Positions 1 to 6,329 of a DNA stretch of 6,329 bases are shown one piece after another. The stretch comes from CAVXAE01 sp044225565 (GTDB taxonomy: Bacteria; Pseudomonadota; Gammaproteobacteria; Steroidobacterales; Steroidobacteraceae), in contig JBGAIL010000239.1 in assembly GCA_044225565.1 (NCBI GenBank), forward strand, positions 1 to 6,329. The letters are read 5' to 3'. The translations under genes and the position numbers were made by a program. A model generated the notes under the pieces. The model was not told the origin of the DNA. It was given only the letters and a program-made list of their open reading frames with translations, and searched no databases. Numbering within the stretch: the first letter of the stretch is position 1; each line of letters starts with the position of its first letter.

Positions 1-2932
1 CCTCACGGCGAACGTGAATCTGCTGGCGGCGAACCTCACGACGCAGGTGCGTGCCATCGCGGAAGTGGCCACTGCCGTGACGAAGGGCGACCTCACGCGT
101 TCCATTCAGGTGGACGCGCGCGGTGAGGTGTCGGACCTCAAGGACAACATCAACGCGATGATCGGTAATCTGCGCGCCACCACCGAGCGCAACACCGAAC
201 AGGACTGGCTGAAGACCAACCTGGCGAAGTTCAGCCGCATGATGCAGGGCCAGCGCGACCTGGTCACCGTCGGTCAGCTGCTCCTCTCGGAGCTCGCGCC
301 GTTGGTGAACGCGCAGCAGGGCATCGTGTATGTGATGGAAGGCACCAACGGCGCTTCCTGTCTCAAGCAGCTGGCCACCTATGCGGACCCTGCGGAAGGC
401 GCGCAGCCACGCCTCTACGCCCTCGGAGAGGGGCTCGTCGGGCAATGCGCCGTGGACCGCCAGCGCTTCCTGCTCACGGACATCCCCCGCGATTCCATTC
501 ACGTGCGTGGCGGGCTGGTGGAAGCAAGGGCGCGCAACATCATCGTGCTGCCGGTGCTCTACGAAGGCCAGGTGAAGGCCGTCATCGAGCTCGCCTCGCT
601 GCACGAGTTCACCGCCTCGCACCTCGCGTTCCTCGAGCAGCTGACGGGAAGCATCGGCGTGGTGCTCAACACCATCGAGGCCACGATGCGCACCGAAGGG
701 CTGCTGAAGCAGTCCCAGCAGCTCGCCGGCGAGCTGCAGGCGCAGCAGAAGGAGCTGCAGCAGACCAACGAAGAGCTCGCCACCAAGGCGAAGCTGCTCG
801 CCGAGCAGAACGCGGAGGTGGAGCGCAAGAACGAGGAGATCGAGCTCGCCCGGCGCGCGCTCGAGGAGAAAGCGACCGAGCTTGCGCTCACTTCGCGCTA
901 CAAGTCCGAGTTCCTGGCGAACATGTCGCATGAGCTGCGCACGCCGCTCAACAGCATCCTGATCCTGGGCCAGCAGCTGGGCGAGAATCCGGAGAAGAAC
1001 CTCTCGCCGCGGCAGGTCGAGTTCGCCAAGACCATCCACGGGGCGGGCACGGACCTGCTGAATCTCATCAGCGACATCCTGGACCTCTCCAAGATCGAGT
1101 CCGGCACGGTCACCGTGGAGTGCGAGGACATCCTGTTCACGCACCTGAAGGAGACCCTGGAGCGCAACTTCCGCCACGAGGCGGAGTCGCGCAAGCTCAC
1201 CTTCACCACGAGCTTCGATCCGCACGTCGGCCGCAGCATCGTCACCGACCCGAAGCGCATGATGCAGGTGCTGAAGAACCTGCTGTCCAATGCCTTCAAG
1301 TTCACGGAGCGCGGCGGAGTGCGGCTGCACGTGGGGACGGCGGCGAGCGGCTGGTCCAAGGACCATCCGGTGCTGAGCCAGGCGCAGACCGTCGTGGAAT
1401 TCTCCGTGAGCGATACCGGCATCGGCATCCCGCCGGAGAAGCAGAGGATCATCTTCGAGGCATTCCAGCAGGCGGACGCGGGCACGGCGCGCAAGTACGG
1501 CGGCACCGGCCTGGGGCTTGCGATCAGCCGCGAGCTCGCACACCTGCTCGGCGGCGAGATCCGCCTGTCCAGCGTGCCGGGCAGCGGCAGCACGTTCTCG
1601 CTCTACCTGCCGCTCAACTACGTAGGCCCGGCCTACGGCAAGACCTCCACTTCGCAGACCGGCATCACCAAGATTGCGCCGCCGCCGTTCCAGCCCATCG
1701 TGCTGCCCGCGGCGCGCGTCGAGGAGATTCCCGACGACCGCGAGGACCTGCGGCCCGAGGATCTCGTGCTGCTGATCGTGGAGGACGATCCGCACTACGC
1801 CAAGGTGCTGCTGAGCCTCGCGCGTGACCGCGGCTTCAAGGGACTGGTCGCGAAGAATGGTGCCGAGGCGCTGAGTCTCGCGCGCAAGCACCGGCCTACG
1901 GCGGTGTCCCTGGACGTGTTCCTGCCCGACATGCTCGGCTGGACCGTGCTCAACCAGCTGAAGCGCGACCCGCAGACGCGGCACATCCCGGTGCAGATCC
2001 TGACGGTGGAAGAGGAACGGCAATACGGTCTCGAACGGGGGGCCTTCTCCTTCATGAACAAGCCGCTCACCACCGACGGCCTCGAAGCGGCCTTCGACCG
2101 CATCAAGACCTTCACGGCGAGGCGTGTGCGGCAGCTGCTGGTGGTCGAGGACGATCCGGCGGAGCAGATGAGCATCGGCGAGCTGGTGGGGCACGAGGAC
2201 ATCGAGATCACCACCGCCGGCACGGGCGCAGAGGCGCTCGCGGCGATGCGCGAGAAGCCCTACGACTGCGTGGTGCTCGACCTGCGCCTGCCGGACATCT
2301 CCGGGTTCGAGCTGCTGAGCGAGGTGCAGCAGGACTCCAGGCTGCGCGACACGCCCATCGTCGTGTTCACCGGCCGCGAGTTGAGCGAGGAGGAGGAGGC
2401 CGAGCTGCGCAAGAAGGCGAAGAGCATCGTGCTCAAGGGAGTGCGCTCGCCCGAGCGCCTGCTCGACGAGACCGCGCTCTTCCTGCACCGCGTGATCGCG
2501 GACCTGCCGCCCTCCAAGCAGCAGATGATCGAGAACCTGCACCAGAGCGACGAGCCGCTCGAGGGCCGCAAGGTACTGGTGGTGGACGACGACATCCGCA
2601 ACATCTTCGCGCTCAACAGCCTGCTCGAGCGGCACAGCATGCAGGTGGTGAGCGCCAACAACGGCCACGACGCCATCAGCCTGGTCGAGCAGACGGAGGA
2701 CCTCTCGCTCGTGCTGATGGACATCATGATGCCGGAGATGGACGGCTACGAGACCATGCGCCGCATCAGGAGCAACCCGAAGTTCCGCATGCTGCCGATC
2801 ATCGCGCTCACCGCGAAGGCGATGAAGGGCGACCGGGAGAAGTGCCTCGAGGCCGGCGCCTCGGACTACGTCGCCAAGCCCGTCAACACCGATCAGCTGC
2901 TCTCGCTGGTGCGCATGTGGCTGCACCGGTGA
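1..2932 (+). CDS. Hybrid sensor histidine kinase, 5'-truncated (HAMP-GAF-HisKA-HATPase-REC-REC-REC)
   Basis: The gene is open to the left edge, so its start is outside the window; residues here count from the codon at 14. Order: the last helix of one HAMP unit, then a further HAMP (about 12-57), which implies a HAMP array upstream; GAF (about 65-222); long Glu/Gln-rich coiled coil (225-295); HisKA with SHELRTP and phospho-acceptor His306; HATPase with N-box Asn426, DTGIGIP (from 467) and GGTGLGLA (496-503); Pro-rich linker; then three receivers. REC1 has Asp634/Lys683, REC2 Asp756/Lys808, REC3 Asp903/Lys955. Known for the family: autophosphorylation on His, then transfer to receiver Asp. REC2 has Lys-Gly instead of the usual Lys-Pro. 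No HPt domain is present, so an outside phosphotransfer protein is expected for output. The visible part has no membrane segment, so location depends on the missing N-terminus; the signal sensed is unknown. The next kinase gene follows after 11 bases. Confidence 0.96.
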   Translation, partial: LTANVNLLAANLTTQVRAIAEVATAVTKGDLTRSIQVDARGEVSDLKDNINAMIGNLRATTERNTEQDWLKTNLAKFSRMMQGQRDLVTVGQLLLSELAPLVNAQQGIVYVMEGTNGASCLKQLATYADPAEGAQPRLYALGEGLVGQCAVDRQRFLLTDIPRDSIHVRGGLVEARARNIIVLPVLYEGQVKAVIELASLHEFTASHLAFLEQLTGSIGVVLNTIEATMRTEGLLKQSQQLAGELQAQQKELQQTNEELATKAKLLAEQNAEVERKNEEIELARRALEEKATELALTSRYKSEFLANMSHELRTPLNSILILGQQLGENPEKNLSPRQVEFAKTIHGAGTDLLNLISDILDLSKIESGTVTVECEDILFTHLKETLERNFRHEAESRKLTFTTSFDPHVGRSIVTDPKRMMQVLKNLLSNAFKFTERGGVRLHVGTAASGWSKDHPVLSQAQTVVEFSVSDTGIGIPPEKQRIIFEAFQQADAGTARKYGGTGLGLAISRELAHLLGGEIRLSSVPGSGSTFSLYLPLNYVGPAYGKTSTSQTGITKIAPPPFQPIVLPAARVEEIPDDREDLRPEDLVLLIVEDDPHYAKVLLSLARDRGFKGLVAKNGAEALSLARKHRPTAVSLDVFLPDMLGWTVLNQLKRDPQTRHIPVQILTVEEERQYGLERGAFSFMNKPLTTDGLEAAFDRIKTFTARRVRQLLVVEDDPAEQMSIGELVGHEDIEITTAGTGAEALAAMREKPYDCVVLDLRLPDISGFELLSEVQQDSRLRDTPIVVFTGRELSEEEEAELRKKAKSIVLKGVRSPERLLDETALFLHRVIADLPPSKQQMIENLHQSDEPLEGRKVLVVDDDIRNIFALNSLLERHSMQVVSANNGHDAISLVEQTEDLSLVLMDIMMPEMDGYETMRRIRSNPKFRMLPIIALTAKAMKGDREKCLEAGASDYVAKPVNTDQLLSLVRMWLHR

Positions 2933-2935
2933 GGT
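2931..2935 (+). promoter_or_regulatory. Ribosome binding site of the second kinase, overlapping the stop of the first
   Basis: GAGGT sits 8 bases before the ATG at 2944 and shares bases with the TGA stop (2930-2932) of the upstream kinase. Good match and spacing make 2944 the preferred start over the in-frame GTG at 2929, which would overlap the stop as GTGA but has no clear Shine-Dalgarno sequence. Ribosomes ending on gene 1 would stand on this site, so translational coupling is likely (inference). Confidence 0.7.
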
Positions 2936-2943
2936 CGCCCTCG

Positions 2944-4581
2944 ATGCGGGCGCTGGACGGCAAGGTGAACATCCTGCTGGTGGATGACCAGCCGGCGCGC
3001 CTCCTGTCGTACGAGACGATCCTCGAGGGGCTGGGACAGAACCTGGTGCGGGCGCGCTCGGGCCTCGAGGCGCTCGAGAAGCTGATGAAGGACGAGTTCG
3101 CCGTCGTGCTGCTGGACGTGAGCATGCCGGGCATGGATGGTTTCGAGACCGCCGGGCTCATCCACGAGCATCCGCGTTTCGAGCGCACGCCCATCATCTT
3201 CGTCACCGGCGTGCACATCACCGAGCTCGACCGGCTCAAGGGCTACAAGCTGGGCGCGGTAGACTACGTGTCGATCCCCGTGGTGCCGGAGATCCTGCGC
3301 AGCAAGGTGGCCGTGCTCGTAGAGCTGCACTGCCAGCGTCGCGAGCTGCAGCAGCTCAACCATGCGCTCGAAGAAGCCAATACCACTCTGCAGGCCGAGA
3401 AGACGCGCGAGCTCGAGGCGATGAACCGTACGCTCAAGGAGGCGGACCGGCACAAGGACGAATTCCTGGCGGTGCTGGCGCACGAGCTGCGCAACCCGCT
3501 CGCACCCATCCGCAACGCGGTCGAGATCATGCGGCGCAGCGCCATCGAGGATGCCCAGCTCACCTGGTCCCGGGACGTGATCGAGCGGCAGGTGAAACAC
3601 CTCTCGCGGCTCGTGGACGACCTGCTGGACGTCTCGCGCATCACGCGCGGCAACATCAATCTCATGCGCGAACCGGTGACGGTGGGCGCCATCGTGGCCC
3701 GGGCGCTCGAGACGGTGCAGCCGCTCGTCACCGAACAGCGGCACGATCTGGTGATCGAGCTGCCGGATGAGGAAGTCACGGTCGAGGGGGATCTCACCCG
3801 CCTGACCCAGGTGCTGGGCAATCTGCTCAACAATGCTGCGAAGTACACGGATCCGGGCGGCCGCATCGTGCTGAGCGCGCGTCGCAAGGGCGCGCAGCTG
3901 GAATTGCGCGTGAGGGATACCGGCATCGGCATTCCGCCTGAGCTGCTGCCGCGGCTGTTCAATCTCTTCACACAGGTGGATGGCACTACGCATCGCTCGC
4001 ACGGTGGCCTCGGTATCGGGCTGGCGCTCGTGAGACAGCTCGTGAGCATGCATGGCGGGACGGTCACCGCGCACAGCTCCGGGACGGGCAGGGGAAGCGA
4101 ATTTTTGGTGACGCTGCCAGTGCACTTCGCACGCGGGGCGCAATTTGCGCCGCAGGTGGTTTCCGCGTCCTCGCCGATGGCTGGCGAGCGGCGCGGACAC
4201 CGCATCCTGCTCGCCGACGACAACCGCGACGCGCTCGACAGCCTCGCTACGCTGCTGCAGTGCGATGGCCACGAGGTGTTCACGGCGGCCGATGGCGCCG
4301 AAGCGCTGGAGCTCGCCTCGAGCTGCCGGCCGGACGTGATGCTGCTCGACATCGGCATGCCGAAGCTCGATGGCTACGAGGTGGCGCGTCGTGTACGCCA
4401 GGAACCCTGGGGCGGAGCGACGGTGCTCATCGCGCTGACGGGCTGGGGACAGGAGGAGGACCGCCGCCGCTCGCGCGAGGTGGGCTTCAACTCGCACCTG
4501 GTGAAGCCTCTGGATCTCGACGCGCTGACCGTGTTGCTTGCGCGACTGCCGGCCCCGGTGGTCTCATCGCAGGCGTGCTGA
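2944..4581 (+). CDS. Hybrid sensor histidine kinase, REC-HisKA-HATPase-REC
   Basis: 545 residues from ATG 2944, chosen for the well-placed GAGGT; the open frame continues upstream without a better start. Order: N-terminal receiver (about 8-125; acidic pair Asp14/Asp15, phospho-acceptor Asp58); coiled-coil linker (126-170); HisKA with AHELRNP and His180; HATPase with N-box Asn297, DTGIGIP (from 325) and GGLGIGLA (354-361); C-terminal receiver (about 420-540; Asp425/Asp426, Asp469, Lys521-Pro). No membrane segment or signal peptide is visible, so it is probably a cytoplasmic kinase controlled through its own N-terminal receiver (inference from architecture). The N-terminal receiver has Ile111 where the conserved Lys should be (DYVSIPVVPE), while the C-terminal one is complete. 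It lies 11 bases after the HAMP/GAF kinase, which may feed phosphate to its first receiver. Its last codons overlap the next gene by 7 bases. Partners and target genes cannot be read from the window. Confidence 0.95.
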   Translation: MRALDGKVNILLVDDQPARLLSYETILEGLGQNLVRARSGLEALEKLMKDEFAVVLLDVSMPGMDGFETAGLIHEHPRFERTPIIFVTGVHITELDRLKGYKLGAVDYVSIPVVPEILRSKVAVLVELHCQRRELQQLNHALEEANTTLQAEKTRELEAMNRTLKEADRHKDEFLAVLAHELRNPLAPIRNAVEIMRRSAIEDAQLTWSRDVIERQVKHLSRLVDDLLDVSRITRGNINLMREPVTVGAIVARALETVQPLVTEQRHDLVIELPDEEVTVEGDLTRLTQVLGNLLNNAAKYTDPGGRIVLSARRKGAQLELRVRDTGIGIPPELLPRLFNLFTQVDGTTHRSHGGLGIGLALVRQLVSMHGGTVTAHSSGTGRGSEFLVTLPVHFARGAQFAPQVVSASSPMAGERRGHRILLADDNRDALDSLATLLQCDGHEVFTAADGAEALELASSCRPDVMLLDIGMPKLDGYEVARRVRQEPWGGATVLIALTGWGQEEDRRRSREVGFNSHLVKPLDLDALTVLLARLPAPVVSSQAC

Positions 4582-5363
4582 CCGGCCTTCAATCCCGCGC
4601 ATTGCTGCTGATCGTCACCGCGGGTGGCATCGGGGTCGCCGCGTTGCTCCCGCCGATGCCGCAGGATTCCGCGTATCACCAGTTCGCTGATGATCGCACG
4701 CTAGCGGCCGTGCCCTATTTCTGGAACGTGCTCTCCAATGTGGGGTTCGCGCTGGCCGGAGCCATCGGCCTGTTTGCAGCGCCACGCGTGCGGTCACCGG
4801 AACTGCGCACGGGATATCTGCTTTTCTGCGTCGCCGTGATGGCGGTTTCGGCCGGCTCGTCCTGGTATCACTACGCGCCCTCGAACGCGACGCTCGTGTG
4901 GGACCGGTTGCCGATGTCGGTAGCTTTCATGGCGTTGTTCAGCATGGTGCTCGGCGATCGGGTGTCCTGGCGGCTCGCGGGCATCGCGTTGTGGCCGCTG
5001 GCGGCTGCAGGCGCGGCATCGGTGTGGTACTGGCACTGGACGGAGCTGCATGGCGCGGGAGATCTGCGCGCTTACGGCGTCGTGCAGTTCCTGCCGATGC
5101 TGATCATGCCTCTGGTTGCTCACCTCGTCAGCAGGCCGCCGCGCGAGATGGCTGTGGGCGACCTTCGCTGGTCTTCGCGAAGCTCGCGGAGACCTCGGAC
5201 CGAAGTCGACCACGAGGCGCTGGGGTTCAGCGGGCACAGCATCAAGCATCTGCTCGGCGCGGCTGCCGTGCTGTGCGCCATCCCGGCCCTGCTGGCGCTC
5301 GATCCGGCGAGGCGGGAGTTCCGCGTCGGTTTCATCACCGAGCCTCCGGGTAGGTTCGAATGA
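4575..5363 (+). CDS. Ceramidase-like seven-helix membrane hydrolase (CREST superfamily), with a frame-swapped segment
   Basis: 262 residues from GTG 4575, overlapping the previous stop by 7 bases; the RBS is weak. The in-frame ATG at 4656 would remove the first helix (about 9-26), so GTG is preferred. Seven hydrophobic segments are seen, near 9-26, 50-69, 79-98, 113-128, 134-152, 168-185 and 225-242. Catalytic pattern of alkaline ceramidases (PF05875): FWNVLSN at 49-55, Ser95-x3-His99, Asp110 eleven residues later, and His221-x3-His225. Three His as zinc ligands plus Ser and Asp match the spacing I recall from human ACER3. Known family role: hydrolysis of the ceramide amide bond in membranes; the substrate of bacterial members is uncertain. 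Residues 200-210 are Arg/Ser-rich and out of character, because the +2 frame carries the expected AKLAETSDR motif there. The annotated frame is probably wrong over that stretch. The gene ends in an ATGA overlap with the methyltransferase. Confidence 0.85.
   Translation: MLTGLQSRALLLIVTAGGIGVAALLPPMPQDSAYHQFADDRTLAAVPYFWNVLSNVGFALAGAIGLFAAPRVRSPELRTGYLLFCVAVMAVSAGSSWYHYAPSNATLVWDRLPMSVAFMALFSMVLGDRVSWRLAGIALWPLAAAGAASVWYWHWTELHGAGDLRAYGVVQFLPMLIMPLVAHLVSRPPREMAVGDLRWSSRSSRRPRTEVDHEALGFSGHSIKHLLGAAAVLCAIPALLALDPARREFRVGFITEPPGRFE
5169..5210 (+). other. Out-of-frame segment in the ceramidase-like gene (paired compensating indels)
   Basis: In the annotated frame, codons 5172-5204 read SSRSSRRPRTE with only 6 of 11 third positions G or C. 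The +2 frame over the same bases (5171-5203) reads VFAKLAETSDR with 10 of 11. AKxxE..D just before SGHxxKH is a pattern I recall in bacterial members of this family. One missing G in the GG run at 5170-5171 (making TGG GTC) and one extra A near 5202-5204 would explain both shifts. The corrected protein would read ...DLRWVFAKLAETSDRVDHEALGFSGH. Sequencing error and genuine mutation cannot be told apart here. Confidence 0.75.
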
Positions 5364-6121
5364 CGCAGTTCAACGATCACTTCTCTGCGCTCGCCGCGCA
5401 GTATGCGCAGTCGCGGCCCGGCTATCCGCCGGCGCTGTTCGACTACCTCGCCTCGCTTTGCGCCGAACGGCACTGCTGCTGGGATTGCGCCTGTGGGAGC
5501 GGGCAGGCCACCACCGCGCTGGCTGCGCATTTCGAATCGGTGATCGGCACGGATGCGAGCGCGCAGCAGCTGGCCGCAGCGGAGCCGCATGCGCGGGTGG
5601 AATACCGCGTGGCGTCTGCGGAAGCCAGCGGGTTGCCGTCGGGGTCGGTCGATCTCGTCACGGTGGCGCAGGCGCTGCACTGGTTCCGAATCGACGAGTT
5701 TTACGCCGAGGCGCATAGAGTCTTGAAGCCGGGTGGTGTACTGGCCGCGTGGAGCTATGGCATCCAGCACGTGGTGGACGATTCGCGCATCGACGAAGCC
5801 GTGCAGCATTTCTACGGCGAGGTGGTCGGCCCGTTCTGGCCGCCGGAACGGCGCATCGTCGAGAGCGGCTATCGGGATCTGCCGTTCCCATTCGAGGAGC
5901 TCGCGCCGCCGGCCGTGGTGATGCGCGAGCGCTGGCCGATGGATCGGCTGCTCGGCTATTTCCGCAGCTGGTCCGCGACCGGGCGCTACGTGAAGGCCCA
6001 TGGTCTTGATCCCGTGGTGGCGCTCGGTGAGCAGATCGCGCCGCTGTGGGGTGATCCGCTCACGCCGCGGCTGGTCGAGTGGCCGGTGGCGATGCGGGTG
6101 GGGCGCAGCGAGCGTCGCTAG
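5360..6121 (+). CDS. Class I SAM-dependent methyltransferase
   Basis: 253 residues from ATG 5360, which shares ATGA with the stop of the ceramidase-like gene; a purine-rich GGTAGG lies a few bases upstream. A Rossmann-type methyltransferase core (Methyltransf_11 type) is visible: the N-terminal YAQSRPGYP segment (15-23); SAM-binding motif I, WDCACGSG (41-48); the acidic residue Asp65 ending strand 2 (VIGTD), expected to hold the SAM ribose; AEASGLP (87-93); DLVTVAQALHWF (98-109); and LKPGG (122-126). The C-terminal half carries the substrate-side region and ends in a WPVAMRVGR stretch typical of this group. Soluble and probably cytoplasmic. Distant relatives include yeast trans-aconitate methyltransferase-like proteins, but the substrate cannot be assigned. 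Oddities: five Cys between residues 34 and 45, around motif I, which usually has Gly or aliphatic residues there. The overlap with gene 3 suggests co-expression and possibly a lipid-related substrate (inference). Confidence 0.92.
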   Translation: MTQFNDHFSALAAQYAQSRPGYPPALFDYLASLCAERHCCWDCACGSGQATTALAAHFESVIGTDASAQQLAAAEPHARVEYRVASAEASGLPSGSVDLVTVAQALHWFRIDEFYAEAHRVLKPGGVLAAWSYGIQHVVDDSRIDEAVQHFYGEVVGPFWPPERRIVESGYRDLPFPFEELAPPAVVMRERWPMDRLLGYFRSWSATGRYVKAHGLDPVVALGEQIAPLWGDPLTPRLVEWPVAMRVGRSERR

Positions 6122-6122
6122 G

Positions 6123-6158
6123 ATGCGTGGCGGACACGGCTCGGCTGGCGCGTCATGA
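6123..6158 (+). other. Possible 11-codon leader ORF before the PIN gene
   Basis: The 33-base gap between the methyltransferase and the PIN gene holds an ATG at 6123 opening an 11-residue frame that stops at TGA 6156-6158, overlapping the PIN start as ATGA. No good ribosome binding site precedes it and the peptide resembles nothing I know. It may be chance, or a short coupling leader. No terminator hairpin with a T-run is seen in this gap. Confidence 0.12.
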
Positions 6159-6329
6159 CGTCGGTGCCTCTCAAGCTCGTCCTGGATACCAACGTGGCTC
6201 TGGACTGGATCCTGTTCGAGGATTCAGCTGTGACCGCGCTGCGAGACGCCATGGCGCTCGGGACGGTCACGATCTTCACCAATGCGAGCGCCGTGGAGGA
6301 ATTGCAAGACGTCTTGCGGCGCGAGCGCT
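6155..6329 (+). CDS. PIN-domain protein, 3'-truncated (putative toxin-type ribonuclease)
   Basis: 58 residues are visible from ATG 6155 before the window ends. The start fits the family: a strand (KLVLDTNV, residues 7-14) with the first catalytic Asp11 followed by Thr-Asn, then LDW (16-18), a helix, a second strand ending in FTN (41-43), and a helix EELQDVLRRE whose Glu49 is the expected second acidic residue. This matches the PIN group annotated as putative toxin-antitoxin toxin component (COG1569 type), whose members are Mg/Mn-dependent single-strand RNases. The remaining acidic residues lie beyond the edge. The RBS is weak, with only TGGCG upstream. It is in the same frame as the methyltransferase but separated by TAG 6119, and no start codon lies between. 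No antitoxin-like gene is visible upstream; one could lie downstream. Joining the upstream operon is possible but not shown. Confidence 0.75.
   Translation, partial: MTSVPLKLVLDTNVALDWILFEDSAVTALRDAMALGTVTIFTNASAVEELQDVLRRER

Noticed and set aside
2842..2943. Earlier in-frame ATG (2842) for the second kinase.
   Set aside because: It would put 34 low-complexity Arg-rich residues inside the REC3 coding region of the first kinase; ATG 2944 has the ribosome binding site and begins right before the receiver domain.
2893..4497. Long minus-strand open frame of 534 codons opposite the second kinase.
   Set aside because: It is antisense to a well-supported kinase and its translation is His/Arg-rich without recognisable domains, as expected for the opposite strand of a GC-rich gene.
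4898..5353. Separate + strand gene in the frame carrying AKLAETSDR.
   Set aside because: Only about 11 codons of that frame look protein-like; the rest is Arg/Gly/Ala-rich shadow, so the motif belongs to the ceramidase-like gene through local frame shifts.
5120..6001. Minus-strand open frame of 293 codons opposite the hydrolase end and methyltransferase.
   Set aside because: No recognisable domain, Arg/Pro/His-rich, and antisense to two supported genes.
6119..6157. Methyltransferase and PIN gene lie in the same frame, separated only by TAG, considered as a broken fusion.
   Set aside because: The methyltransferase ends with its family-typical C-terminus and the PIN domain starts properly; the shared frame has a one-in-three chance and the linker resembles neither family.
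6151..6160. Perfect 10-base palindrome CGTCATGACG over the PIN start codon, considered as an operator.
   Set aside because: Several 10-base palindromes are expected by chance in 6.3 kb, and it does not extend further.

Overview
The window is a gene-dense, high-GC (roughly two thirds G+C by eye) bacterial segment with every gene on the + strand and almost no intergenic space. The protein families and strong G/C third-position bias fit a Pseudomonadota (beta/gamma-type) genome, but nothing here fixes the genus. No rRNA, tRNA, CRISPR array, insertion sequence or convincing terminator was seen. No stretch longer than about 35 bases lacks a gene.

Layout. (1) Positions 1-2932 hold the 3' part of a large hybrid histidine kinase: the end of a HAMP array, then GAF, coiled coil, HisKA, HATPase and three receivers. 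Its start lies upstream of the window. (2) 2944-4581 is a second hybrid kinase, REC-HisKA-HATPase-REC, starting 11 bases after the first; its ribosome binding site overlaps the first gene's stop codon. (3) 4575-5363 is a seven-helix membrane protein of the alkaline ceramidase / CREST hydrolase type. It starts at a GTG inside the end of the second kinase gene. (4) 5360-6121 is a class I SAM-dependent methyltransferase, joined to gene 3 by an ATGA overlap. (5) From 6155 to the right edge runs the 5' part of a PIN-domain gene, resembling putative toxin-type ribonucleases.

How they may work together. The two kinases carry five receiver domains and no HPt domain, so phosphotransfer must use partners outside the window. 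The short spacers and overlaps between genes 1 and 4 suggest one transcription unit with translational coupling. It would join a signalling module to a putative membrane lipid hydrolase and a small-molecule-type methyltransferase. That functional link is inference from layout only.

The most notable observation is inside the ceramidase-like gene. The open frame is continuous, but about 11 codons (5172-5204) read as an Arg/Ser-rich stretch, while the +2 frame over the same bases reads the family-like motif AKLAETSDR with much better third-position GC. This looks like a pair of compensating single-base indels, either sequencing/assembly errors or a real frame-swapped segment. Other points are a receiver lacking its conserved lysine in the second kinase, a cluster of five cysteines around the SAM-binding motif of the methyltransferase, and a PIN gene with no visible antitoxin partner. 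I found no clearly new multi-gene system.
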